Assembly: GCA_026225255.1 (NCBI GenBank)
Contig: JAMFSJ010000033.1
Location: 124,001 to 188,000, forward strand
DNA from: Methylacidimicrobium fagopyrum
GTDB lineage: Bacteria; Verrucomicrobiota; Verrucomicrobiia; Limisphaerales; UBA11358
Length of the DNA: 64,000 nucleotides
Direction of reading: 5' to 3'
In this document: piece after piece, positions 6,715 to 14,743 of the stretch
Layout: each line of letters opens with the position of its first letter
Numbering within the stretch: position 1 is the first letter of the stretch
The notes under the pieces: model-generated
Told to the model about the DNA's origin: nothing
Seen by the model: the letters and a program-made list of their open reading frames with translations, nothing else
Databases searched by the model: none
Translations under genes and position numbers: made by a program

Positions 6715-8925
6715 TTATTCCTTTCGTGAATCATTTTTACGCCCGCGCACAAGCAACATTCCCACCGCAATGCCCACGCAACTCCAGCCGAACCAATCGC
6801 CGTGGCGATGATAAAAGGTCGGCGTGCGTTTATCCGGTAGCGGAATCTCGACGGTCATGGCGCCGGTGCCGTGGACATCGCCGGTCGCGTCGGTGAGCAC
6901 GCGTTGCAGGCGACCGTGCGCGTCAATCCAGCAGGTCACGCCGTTATTTGAGCAGCGCACGAGGGGTAATCCGTTTTCAATAGCGCGAAAAACTGCGGCG
7001 GCGGTGTGTTGCCATTGCGCCGCGCCGGTGCCGAACCAGCCGTCGTTAGTTAGGTTCACGAGCAGGTCGGTGTCGTTGCTGGCGGCATCGCGCGCGGCGG
7101 AAGGGAAAACATCTTCAAAACAAATGAGCGGCGAAATTTGAAATTTTGTGCGCGGCGGAGTGCTGGTCGCCTGACCGGCGCTTTGGGAAATCAATTCAAT
7201 TTCGTGCCGATCAGAAGTTCGACGTTCCACGGTGAATTGCGCCGCCTTGTCGCCCTCCGTCCAGCCGCCGCTGATGGTGGTGAACCATTTCATGAAGGGC
7301 AGCCAGCGCACGAGCGGAACGTATTCACCGAAAATGACGAGATGCCGTTTGTGATACGTGCCCGCGAGCCCGCCGCTGGGATTGAGCAAAAACGCGGCGT
7401 TGAAATCATTGGTCTCGGTGTGAGAAACCGTCTGATCCTCACCATTGAAAATAAGCCAGACGCGCTCAGTCCACGCGAGCTGCGCGATGAGCCGCACATT
7501 TTCCTCGCTCATATCCGGCACGGCCGATTCCGGCCAGAGGAGCAAATCGGTTTGGTTCGTGAGCGCGGCGCGATTTTGTGCAAGAAATTTTTGAAAAGGA
7601 ATTTCGTCCGCGGCGGGATTCCAAATAACCGTCTGCGGAATATTCGGTTGAATGGCGGTCACGCGCAACGTGCTTTCCATCGGTGTCTCGCGGCTGATCG
7701 CAAAAAATCCGCCGATGAAGCAGCCGACCACGGTGATGAGCGGAAGAATGATTTCCGCCTGCCAAATCAGGCGTTTGGTGGGTTGTCGAAAAATCATTTC
7801 GGCGGCAGAAAACAGCGCCAGCGAAAACCACGCCACCAAAAAGGACACGCCCCAAATGCCTGTGACGGATGCGATTTGGATGAGCGGAACGAGTTTGAAT
7901 TGCGAATCGCCGAGGAGGTTCCACGGGAAACCGCCGAAGATGCGCGCGCGCAACATTTCCAGCGCCACCCACGCCGCCGCGCCGCCAATCGTCCACACTG
8001 TGCGTTGTGACCAATTTGAAATCTCAAATTTGAAATTTGAAATCAGCCAGAGCCACACCGCTGGAAACAGCGCGAGAAAAGCGCTTAACACCAGCCAACC
8101 GAGAATTGGTAAACCCGTTACGGGAATCAATAGCAGCCAAGAAAGTGACGCGAGCCAAAACGCGAATCCCGCGACGTAGCCAACGCGAAATGCGTCGCCG
8201 CCATTTTTTCCGCGCGCGGCAAATAACATCAAGGCCGGAGCCAGCCACGCGAAACCCGCGAGATTGAAATTCGGAAACGCGCTGGCGAGCAGGAGTCCGG
8301 CGATGATGGCGACGAAATAACCGCTGCGCCAAAATAGTTCGTGGCAGAAGCTTTGCAGGATTTCGAATCGCGAAAAATCTTCGCAAAACGTCGGGCCGAG
8401 TTTGGTGCAATCGGCGGCTTGGCGTAAAACGGCACGACTGGCGTTGACGACAACCGCTTCGCGCGAACCGCGCCAGACCGCGAAATCTGCGGACGAATTA
8501 CCCGCATAATCAAAACCGCGTTCGCCAAACATTTCCGTCAGCGCGCGCAGTTTATTCTCGCTGCGCAAGTTGGTTTTGCCATTGCTGGCGAGCACTTCGT
8601 CGAAGATGCCGACATAATCGCCAATCGGCTGCGCCATCTTTATGTCGGACGCGGTGGCGAGAATCAGTTTGCGTCCGGCTTTCTTTTCTACATGCAGCCA
8701 CGTAAGAAATTTTTCATTGTAAGGCAGGTCGGCGGGATTGATGGTCACGCGCGCTCCGAGTTTTTGTTTGAGCAAGGCGCGACCGCGCAGCCACCAGAAC
8801 AAAATCTGAAAAAGCGAAAGCGGATTTTGCCGCAGTCGGCGCGCGAGTGATTCCCACAACATGTCGGTGCGGATCAGCGTGCCATCAAGGTCAACGGCGA
8901 GCGGAACATTTTTAGTATCAGCCAC
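6715..8925 (-). CDS. lnt: HAD phosphatase fused to apolipoprotein N-acyltransferase
   Basis: The protein has 736 residues from a GTG at 8925. Residues 1-180 are a HAD domain: nucleophile motif V-D-L-D-G-T (Asp12, Asp14), L-A-T-A-S motif II, and Y-A-G-N-S-S-A-D-F-A-V-W motif IV. This is the HAD type usually found fused to UbiA prenyltransferases. Residues from about 195 are a full Lnt: several N-terminal membrane helices, then a nitrilase domain with the expected triad Glu466 (L-W-P-E-S), Lys526 (Y-H-K-R-H) and Cys602 (P-L-I-C-F-E-D). Lnt adds the third acyl chain to lipoproteins in the inner membrane. Two in-frame repeat-like stretches occur, at about 296-307 and 581-592. The fusion is unusual; no stop or shift separates the parts. 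Confidence 0.88.
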   Translation of the reverse strand: MADTKNVPLAVDLDGTLIRTDMLWESLARRLRQNPLSLFQILFWWLRGRALLKQKLGARVTINPADLPYNEKFLTWLHVEKKAGRKLILATASDIKMAQPIGDYVGIFDEVLASNGKTNLRSENKLRALTEMFGERGFDYAGNSSADFAVWRGSREAVVVNASRAVLRQAADCTKLGPTFCEDFSRFEILQSFCHELFWRSGYFVAIIAGLLLASAFPNFNLAGFAWLAPALMLFAARGKNGGDAFRVGYVAGFAFWLASLSWLLLIPVTGLPILGWLVLSAFLALFPAVWLWLISNFKFEISNWSQRTVWTIGGAAAWVALEMLRARIFGGFPWNLLGDSQFKLVPLIQIASVTGIWGVSFLVAWFSLALFSAAEMIFRQPTKRLIWQAEIILPLITVVGCFIGGFFAISRETPMESTLRVTAIQPNIPQTVIWNPAADEIPFQKFLAQNRAALTNQTDLLLWPESAVPDMSEENVRLIAQLAWTERVWLIFNGEDQTVSHTETNDFNAAFLLNPSGGLAGTYHKRHLVIFGEYVPLVRWLPFMKWFTTISGGWTEGDKAAQFTVERRTSDRHEIELISQSAGQATSTPPRTKFQISPLICFEDVFPSAARDAASNDTDLLVNLTNDGWFGTGAAQWQHTAAAVFRAIENGLPLVRCSNNGVTCWIDAHGRLQRVLTDATGDVHGTGAMTVEIPLPDKRTPTFYHRHGDWFGWSCVGIAVGMLLVRGRKNDSRKE
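8012..8044 (-). repeat. AT-rich repeat read in frame inside lnt
   Basis: The 11-mer AATTTGAAATC occurs twice (8013-8023, 8034-8044) with a TCAAATTTGA palindrome between. It encodes the peptide N-F-K-F-E-I-S-N, a phrase typical of dispersed intergenic repeats rather than of Lnt. It falls between predicted membrane segments. Confidence 0.55.
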
Positions 8926-8981
8926 ACGCTATGCTGGCGGATTGAGTTGGCCGTTGACAAGACTTCTACTACGCTAGCACG

Positions 8982-10538
8982 GTGAAATTTTCCCTGCGCA
9001 ATCCATTTTGCATCCTCGGACTGGTCGTGTTGTGGCGCGTGTTGTTGCTGATTTTCACCGCGCAACCGATCCCGTCGAACGATGCATTTATTTTTGACGG
9101 TGGCATGATCAACTGGTTGCAGCACGGGCATTACGTCAATCCGTGCATCGAAGTCGGCTATCCCATTTCCAGCGGCAAAGTTTTTTCGATTTACCCGCCC
9201 GGGTATCAAATCGCACTCTTAATTTGGCTGCCCGTGTTTGGGGTCAGCGTATTATCCGTGATGGCGATGCACCTGGCGATGTTTACTACGGCGGCGTTGC
9301 TGGTGCTGCTGCTCGTGCGGAAATTTTTTCCGGGCGGAACGAATTATGCCCTGATCGCCTTGCTATTATTCGGCATCACTTTCAATGACCGACCGGAAGA
9401 CTTGGCGCACATTTTCGGGCTGGCCTCCCTCTGGCTGGTGGCACGGCAGATTTCTCAGCCGCGCAATCAAGTTTGGAACGCAGCGGGAATTACGTTGGCC
9501 TTGTTGCTGGCACTTTATACTTCGGTCATCGTCGGTGCGTTTTATTTTGGCGCCGGATTTTTAACGTGCGCGGCGGCGTGGCTGTTTAAAAATGGGAGAG
9601 CAGAGCGGCCGCTCCGCCCTAAGGTGACCGTATTTGTTCCGTTCATTGTCGCCGCCATTTGTTTTTTCGCCGGCGTTGTTTTAGTCATCGAAACGCATCC
9701 ACTCTGGTGGCAAGGCTTTTTGGAGAATGGAAAGAAACAATCCGTTATGGGCGGTTTTCATGCGCCGCATTCATTGGAAATCATCAAGCTCATCCGCACG
9801 ACGCCGGTATTTCTCCTCGCGCTGGCCGCGCTGCCATTCGGGTTCGCGCGGCGTAAACAATTGATCGCCGAGCCGTGGCTGTTCCTCGTGGCCGGAGTTT
9901 TTGCGATGGGCGCAACCTTGTTGTTTTTGACGATGACTTTGATCGCGCCGGATTACGTCAATTATACCATTTACGCGCAAATTATTTTGGCGGCGGGATT
10001 GCTGGCGTTGGCACCGAAATTATTTCCCGAAAGTAAATGCTGGCCGCGCGCGTTGTTCGCGGCTTGCGTGGTATTGGTATCCGTCCGCGCCGTGGGCATG
10101 ACGACTTGGGGCGCAGCATGCGCGTGGAAAAATAATTACTGGCACACGCAGGAACAATTACGCACGGAGCTAAAACCGTTCGTGGATTCGGACGCACCCG
10201 TCGTTTTGTCTTCGGCGTTTTTATACAGCGCGGCGGAATTTGGCGTGCAACATCCGATTCATTCCGACTGGTATTACGACCGCGCGCTGACCGCGCCAGG
10301 GGTGAATTTTGACGGTATCGTGAAACTGCGCCCGCCGAAACTCGTGCTGACGCAATTCGATTATTATCGCGGCTTTATCGGCTTACTCGACAAGTTACGC
10401 CAACATCCCGAACTCGTCACCGTGCGCGTGCGCGATGAAGCGTTGATGCCGACGCCAGATGCCAATCCTAAGCTACAGCGCGTCGTGCAACATATTTCGT
10501 GGGCGCCAGTGATCGTGGATTTGGAGTGGAAAAATTAG
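8982..10538 (+). CDS. polytopic membrane protein, GT-C glycosyltransferase-like
   Basis: The protein has 518 residues from a GTG at 8982, divergent from lnt with about 56 bp between. There are about ten hydrophobic segments. A first helix (CILGLVVLWRVLLLIF) is followed by a loop with S-N-D-A-F-I-F-D, the usual place of the catalytic Asp in GT-C (family 39/ArnT-like) enzymes that use polyprenyl-phosphate sugars. The C-terminal 120 residues are soluble. Near residue 208 the peptide R-A-E-R-P-L-R-P is read from a GAGCGGCCGCTC palindrome (9603-9614), possibly another repeat insertion. The GT-C assignment is inference from topology; a polyprenol-phosphate sugar synthase gene lies at 19.7 kb. Confidence 0.6.
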   Translation: MKFSLRNPFCILGLVVLWRVLLLIFTAQPIPSNDAFIFDGGMINWLQHGHYVNPCIEVGYPISSGKVFSIYPPGYQIALLIWLPVFGVSVLSVMAMHLAMFTTAALLVLLLVRKFFPGGTNYALIALLLFGITFNDRPEDLAHIFGLASLWLVARQISQPRNQVWNAAGITLALLLALYTSVIVGAFYFGAGFLTCAAAWLFKNGRAERPLRPKVTVFVPFIVAAICFFAGVVLVIETHPLWWQGFLENGKKQSVMGGFHAPHSLEIIKLIRTTPVFLLALAALPFGFARRKQLIAEPWLFLVAGVFAMGATLLFLTMTLIAPDYVNYTIYAQIILAAGLLALAPKLFPESKCWPRALFAACVVLVSVRAVGMTTWGAACAWKNNYWHTQEQLRTELKPFVDSDAPVVLSSAFLYSAAEFGVQHPIHSDWYYDRALTAPGVNFDGIVKLRPPKLVLTQFDYYRGFIGLLDKLRQHPELVTVRVRDEALMPTPDANPKLQRVVQHISWAPVIVDLEWKN

Positions 10539-10540
10539 CG

Positions 10541-11113
10541 CTATGCTGATAACGCGCGACCGATCAAACTCGTTTCGCGTTCACCGTAATTTAGTTTCAA
10601 CGCCTCAGCGCGGGCAGCTTCGGTCATTTTCTCCCATGATTTACGGAGCGCGTTGATCATTTTTTCATCGTCGCTTTTGGAGGCGAGGGCGGCGAATTGA
10701 AATTCCAAAAACACTAGACAGAGCGCGTCTTCCAACACGCAGACTTCAGGGTTGGCGGGAAAATATTTTTTCAGATTCAAATCTTGAACGCGGCGGATAG
10801 TTTCATCGTCGTAGCCGGTTTCGCGGAGAATTTCGCCGGATTTTTGAGCGTGAAATTTTTTCAGTTCCGCTCGCCATTTCAAATAGCCGGGCCGTGTCAT
10901 CGGATAACTTTCACGCGGACTTTGCCAGCGGCAGATGTGTTGGCAACGTGCGGCGAGGCGCAAAGGTTCGCTCGCGTCTGGGCACAGCTTCAGCACCCAA
11001 TCCGTGAGCCGCTGCGCGTAAAGCAGTTCGCGCGGCTGACCGTTTTCGAGGTTCGGATCAAGCGAGTTTTCGGCATCGAACCGGCGGATGGTGCTTTGAA
11101 ATTGTTCAGTCAC
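10541..11113 (-). CDS. DUF4202 family protein
   Basis: The protein has 190 residues from a GTG at 11113 and converges with the membrane-protein gene (2-bp gap). Motifs L-R-L-A-A-R-C-Q-H-I-C-R-W, S-Y-P-M-T-R-P-G-Y-L-K-W-R and L-E-D-A-L-C-L-V-F-L-E match the DUF4202 family as I know it. The conserved His/Cys/Asp residues and all-helical look suggest an HD-like fold, though this is not established. No signal peptide or membrane span. Confidence 0.8.
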   Translation of the reverse strand: MTEQFQSTIRRFDAENSLDPNLENGQPRELLYAQRLTDWVLKLCPDASEPLRLAARCQHICRWQSPRESYPMTRPGYLKWRAELKKFHAQKSGEILRETGYDDETIRRVQDLNLKKYFPANPEVCVLEDALCLVFLEFQFAALASKSDDEKMINALRKSWEKMTEAARAEALKLNYGERETSLIGRALSA

Positions 11114-11171
11114 GGAAAGATTATTTTGCCAATCACCGATGCGGGCAAGTTTATTGCGGAAGGTTTTATCT

Positions 11172-11283
11172 AATCCTCCTCATCGTCATCGTCATCCTCG
11201 TCCTCGAAAAACTTTCTGGAACAGTGGGCAATGTTCGATTACGAGAACGAAGGACGAGGATGACGATGACGATGAGGAGGATT
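11172..11283. repeat. 33-bp perfect inverted repeat with nested hairpin
   Basis: Arms 11172-11204 and 11251-11283 are perfect reverse complements over 33 bases and made of near-tandem ATCGTC-type trinucleotides. The 46-base loop holds its own small hairpin (GAACA/TGTTC around 11219-11236). The structure could extrude as a cruciform. It fills the gap between the DUF4202 and YlbF genes. No coding sense is evident. Confidence 0.9.
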
Positions 11284-11286
11284 GGT

Positions 11287-11324
11287 AAAAACAAAAAACG
11301 CCCGCCGGAAAAATCCAGCGGGCG
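11287..11324 (-). terminator. Rho-independent terminator of the YlbF gene
   Basis: On the minus strand the stem CGCCCGC/GCGGGCG (11299-11305 with 11318-11324) is followed by TTTTTTGTTTTT. It lies 17 bases past the YlbF stop. Confidence 0.85.
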
Positions 11325-11340
11325 CGTGGAAAAATAATTC

Positions 11341-11736
11341 TTAGTGGCAGCCGCAACCGGAGCCGCAGGAACCTTCGGCCAAATCTTCCGCGAGCGGAAT
11401 GCGACCGAGTTCGATCGTCTTGGCGACGGTCTTTTTCAAGGTGCTTTCAATGGCGTGCATTTCTTCCTGTGCATCGAGAAAGCTCGCGGCGATGGGGTTT
11501 TTCAACAGGGCTTCGCGGTCGGTCTCGAACGAGGCGATTTCCGCCGCGTCGAGGGTTTGGCCGTGATGTTGTTTTTCCTGGAGCGCCTGACCTTTGGTCA
11601 TCAGCGATTCATATTGGCCGCGCGCAGTGGCGTCCGCCATGAAAGTGTCCATGCGTTTGCGGATGCCAGCGGTTTGAATTTCTTCAAGAATCGCTTGGCA
11701 CAGTTCGTTGGTCTTAGATTCGAGTTTTGTCGGCAT
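11341..11736 (-). CDS. YlbF-family protein with Cys-rich tail
   Basis: The protein has 131 residues from ATG 11736 (upstream in-frame ATG and TTG-type starts are less likely). The helical body, with charged heptads and an A-I-L-E-E-I-Q start, fits the YlbF/YmcA (Com_YlbF) fold. In Bacillus these proteins form a complex with YaaT that affects RNA maturation and is reported to bind Fe-S clusters. The C-terminus ends in G-S-C-G-S-G-C-G-C-H, three Cys and a terminal His that look like a metal or cluster ligand set. It is followed by a strong terminator, so it is the end of its transcript. Confidence 0.75.
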   Translation of the reverse strand: MPTKLESKTNELCQAILEEIQTAGIRKRMDTFMADATARGQYESLMTKGQALQEKQHHGQTLDAAEIASFETDREALLKNPIAASFLDAQEEMHAIESTLKKTVAKTIELGRIPLAEDLAEGSCGSGCGCH

Positions 11737-11811
11737 AAATTTGAATGTTGAAAATATCATGCTTTGCCCCAAATGCAAGATGCTTGGCGGAGATGAAATA
11801 GGTGATCGGTC

Positions 11812-12033
11812 TTATCTGGACTCCAACGCCATCCCGCCAACGGTGAGGAAATAACCTACAATTTGCCACATTGAATCGTCGGCAGCGACGGCGGCAGCAT
11901 CAGTCCGGGCGAAGGCTGGTTGCGCTTGCCAGTTTGGAGAACTACTCGCGGCGGATGGATTTAAAGAAGCGCAGCCACTGCTCATTAAAGTCAGTCCGGC
12001 TAAGAGGGTCGTTGCCAATATTGCAGACTTCAT
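11812..12033 (-). CDS. small putative lipoprotein
   Basis: The protein has 73 residues from ATG 12033, supported by CAGGTAAAG just upstream. The signal MKSAILATTLLAGLTLMSSG precedes Cys21, a plausible but weak lipobox (S-S-G-C; the usual Leu at -3 is missing). The rest is Ala/Ser-rich and ends in a mildly hydrophobic stretch W-Q-I-V-G-Y-F-L. No family recognised. Confidence 0.55.
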   Translation of the reverse strand: MKSAILATTLLAGLTLMSSGCASLNPSAASSSPNWQAQPAFARTDAAAVAADDSMWQIVGYFLTVGGMALESR

Positions 12034-12120
12034 CGCTTTACCTGTTTGTTGACTCGAATATGTGCCGATGTGAGAAAGACTCAAGCTAAAATTGGCACTT
12101 GAGATTATGTTCTGAGGGCT

Positions 12121-14124
12121 TCAACGCAGATTCCATTCGTTGATTAAATCTTTTGGAATCTCGGACAAAAAACGCGAGGGCGATTGGTAAGTGTCGTTGC
12201 CAGAATTGCCGAAACCGCCGCGGATCAGCGGATAAACGAGATACAATTCGTCCTTCGCGCGCGTGACGGAAACGTAAAACAACCGCCGCTCTTCCTCCTC
12301 GCCGTCGGCGCTTTCGGTCGAACGTGCGGAGGGAAATAATCCGTCGCACAACATGATGACGAACACGACTTCGAACTCCAAACCTTTCGCCTGATGAATG
12401 GTTGAGAGCTTGAGGCGATCGGTTTCGTCCTTGGGCGCGTTGCCGTCTTCGGCTTCGACGTTGGTGAGCAGCGCGAGTTGCGTGAGAAATTCCTCAATGC
12501 TGCCAAATTGAAACGCGAACTCCGCGAGCTGTTGCAGTTCCTCCAGCCGGCGCTGGTAATTATCGTAGGTCTCCTTGAGATAATCGTCGTAACCCGCGTC
12601 CATCACGAGCCGTAACATTTTCGCCGCGCTCTTGCGAACGGCTTCATCCTCCAGCTGGGCAATCGTCGCGGTGAATTGCGCCCAGCTCAATGCTGCTTTT
12701 TTCGGAACGCCCGCGATGGAATCCTGCAACGCCACCGCCAGCGGCGTGTTGGTTTTAGGCGTTTGAATTTCATGTTGAAAATTCCGCCACAATTTCTCCG
12801 CGCCCTTGCCGCCGACGCCCGGTAACAACAGCACCAGCCGCTTGAAAGAAATTTCATCCTTCGGATTGGCGACAAATTTTAGATAAGCCGTCGCGTCCTT
12901 GATGTGCGCCTGTTCAAAAAAACGGATACCGCTCGTGATCGAGAAGGGAATCTGCCGGCGCGTCAATTCCAGTTGCAATTCCAGCGCGTGAAAATGCGAG
13001 CGATACAACACGCAAATATTATTCAAGCTCGTGCCTTCATCGCGCAATTCGAGCGCGCGTTGCGCGATGAACGCGGCTTGCTGTCCGGCGTCCATGCACG
13101 CGACGAGGGCGGGTTTGACGCCCGATTTTCGCGCGGGCGAAAGTTCCTTGGCGAACTGATTTACATTCGCCGCAATCGCGGCATTGGCAACTTTGAGAAT
13201 TTCCGGCGTGCTGCGATAATTGGTTTCGATCTTGAAAACTTTCGCGCCCGTGTAGCGTTTGGGAAATTCCAAAATATTTGCGAAGTTTGCCCCGCGCCAC
13301 GCGTAAATACTTTGCGCATCATCACCGACGACCATCACGTTGCGATGTCGCGCCGCGAGCAGATCAATCAGATCACTCTGCAACTTGTTCGTGTCCTGAT
13401 ATTCGTCCACGAGAATGAACTGAAAGCGGCGCTGATACAGTTCGCGCACGTCGGCGTGGTTTTGCAATAACTTCAGCCACAGCGCGAGCAAATCGTCGAA
13501 GTCCATGCCGTTCGCCGCGCGTTTGCGGGCGACATATTTTTTGTGCAAATCAGCGATTTGTTCCGCGAAATCGGCAAAATAACTGAATTGCGTCGCCACC
13601 AATTCAGCGGTGGTTTTATGCGTGTTAGCGACGAGCGAAAAAATTTCGTTCAACACGTCCGGTTTGGGAAAATGTTTATCCTTCGCGTCAATTTTCGCAT
13701 CCGCCATGCACGCTTTGATCAAGTCCTTGGCGTCGTCGCGATCGAGAATTGTAAAGTCGCGCTGATAGCCGAGCAGCTCTGCGTGCGTGCGCAAAATCCG
13801 CGCGCCAATGGAGTGAAACGTGCCGCCCCAAAGCGAACGCAATTCATGCCCGAGCAGATCGGAAACGCGGCGCATCATTTCCGCGGCGGCCTTATTCGTG
13901 AACGTCAGCAGTAGAATTCGGTCCGCTGGAATGCCTTGTTCCAGCAAATACGCCACGCGATACGTCAACGTGCGGGTCTTGCCCGAACCCGCGCCGGCAA
14001 TGACGAGCGCCGGCCCCGGCGGCGCCGTGACCGCGGCGTGTTGTTGTTCGTTGAGTTCGCGCGCGTAGTCAATGTTCAATCGGATCTCCGACGTGAACGG
14101 TTTTAGAACATATTCGTGCGACAT
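12121..14124 (-). CDS. UvrD/Rep-family SF1A DNA helicase
   Basis: The protein has 667 residues from ATG 14124; the TTG seven codons upstream is less likely. Walker A is G-A-G-S-G-K-T (44-50). Motif Ia is T-F-T-N-K-A-A. Motif II is D-E-Y-Q-D-T (240-245), and motif III G-D-D-A-Q-S-I-Y-A-W-R-G. Motif IV/Va T-I-H-Q-A-K-G-L-E-F and motif VI V-S-V-T-R-A-K-D-E-L-Y follow. These proteins unwind DNA 3'-5' in mismatch and excision repair or replication restart. It is shorter than E. coli UvrD, closer to Rep/PcrA size, and the C-terminal tail ends soon after motif VI. Whether it is UvrD, Rep or PcrA in role cannot be told. Confidence 0.92.
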   Translation of the reverse strand: MSHEYVLKPFTSEIRLNIDYARELNEQQHAAVTAPPGPALVIAGAGSGKTRTLTYRVAYLLEQGIPADRILLLTFTNKAAAEMMRRVSDLLGHELRSLWGGTFHSIGARILRTHAELLGYQRDFTILDRDDAKDLIKACMADAKIDAKDKHFPKPDVLNEIFSLVANTHKTTAELVATQFSYFADFAEQIADLHKKYVARKRAANGMDFDDLLALWLKLLQNHADVRELYQRRFQFILVDEYQDTNKLQSDLIDLLAARHRNVMVVGDDAQSIYAWRGANFANILEFPKRYTGAKVFKIETNYRSTPEILKVANAAIAANVNQFAKELSPARKSGVKPALVACMDAGQQAAFIAQRALELRDEGTSLNNICVLYRSHFHALELQLELTRRQIPFSITSGIRFFEQAHIKDATAYLKFVANPKDEISFKRLVLLLPGVGGKGAEKLWRNFQHEIQTPKTNTPLAVALQDSIAGVPKKAALSWAQFTATIAQLEDEAVRKSAAKMLRLVMDAGYDDYLKETYDNYQRRLEELQQLAEFAFQFGSIEEFLTQLALLTNVEAEDGNAPKDETDRLKLSTIHQAKGLEFEVVFVIMLCDGLFPSARSTESADGEEEERRLFYVSVTRAKDELYLVYPLIRGGFGNSGNDTYQSPSRFLSEIPKDLINEWNLR

Positions 14125-14169
14125 GGCGGGAAATTGAAAGGGCAAATGAGAATAGGTGAAAGGAAAATA

Positions 14170-14484
14170 TTACTTTAGAAAACGTTGCTGCCAATGCCGG
14201 TCATGCCGCGCAGCGTGCAAAACGGCGGCCACAATAACCATCTGTTCAATCTCCAAAATTTCGTAGATGATCCGATAAGGAAAACGTTCTGGATAACGCC
14301 AGCGGATGTTTTTTTGCGGATGCCGACGAGCATGGAGTAAAGGGTTTTCCGCTAACGCATCCCAGGCTTTAATTATTTCTTCGGTGAATTCTGCTCCGAG
14401 ACCGACCTCACGAGCTTCATACCAAAGAGCGGCTTCCGCAACCTCCGCTTCTACTTCAGGCCGAATGACGACCCGCCATTTCAT
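14170..14484 (-). CDS. RelE/ParE-type toxin
   Basis: The protein has 104 residues. M-K-W-R-V-V-I-R-P-E-V-E-A-E-V, A-L-W-Y-E-A, N-P-L-L-H-A-R-R and Y-R-I-I-Y-E-I give the ParE/RelE pattern: two N-terminal helices, then beta strands with basic residues. Family members poison gyrase or cleave ribosomal mRNA. Its ATG overlaps the antitoxin stop by four bases, so it is translationally coupled to it. Confidence 0.85.
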   Translation of the reverse strand: MKWRVVIRPEVEAEVAEAALWYEAREVGLGAEFTEEIIKAWDALAENPLLHARRHPQKNIRWRYPERFPYRIIYEILEIEQMVIVAAVLHAARHDRHWQQRFLK

Positions 14485-14696
14485 TTTTTGAATTGTGACC
14501 GCAGGCGAGATTTCATGGTTTCCAGCGGCACACTGGATTGGGGATTTCGATGGTGCGCTGCCAACCGTTTTTTAACTAGAGCTTCTTCAATAGGTGATAA
14601 AGAAGGTTCGTCTAAATCCAAAGTGCGACGAATGAGCAACTGCCGTTGGCTTAAGGTCAACATCGGCAATTCATTCAATACTTCCGCGAAACTCAT
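14481..14696 (-). CDS. antitoxin of the RelE/ParE pair
   Basis: The protein has 71 residues with an N-terminal helical E-V-L-N-E-L-P-M-L-T-L-S-Q-R-Q-L-L-I-R-R segment, like addiction-module antitoxins of the Unstab_antitox type. The C-terminal half is charged and probably binds the toxin. It sits upstream of the toxin with a 4-base overlap, the classic order. Confidence 0.8.
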   Translation of the reverse strand: MSFAEVLNELPMLTLSQRQLLIRRTLDLDEPSLSPIEEALVKKRLAAHHRNPQSSVPLETMKSRLRSQFKK

Positions 14697-14743
14697 ATTG
14701 AAAAACTACAACTGATTTCGGTCAGCGCAAATAGAAAAGCGCT

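Noticed and set aside
7138-8010. 290-codon plus-strand open frame opposite lnt
   Set aside because: Antisense shadow with low-complexity Arg/Glu/His content; the minus strand has full catalytic motifs.
8954-8984. TTGACA as a -35 box before the GT-C-like gene
   Set aside because: No acceptable -10 at 16-18 bases; the next bases are GCACGG and the start codon.
11219-11250. GTTCGATTACGAG as part of a tRNA
   Set aside because: It is the loop of the 33-bp inverted repeat and has no cloverleaf partners.
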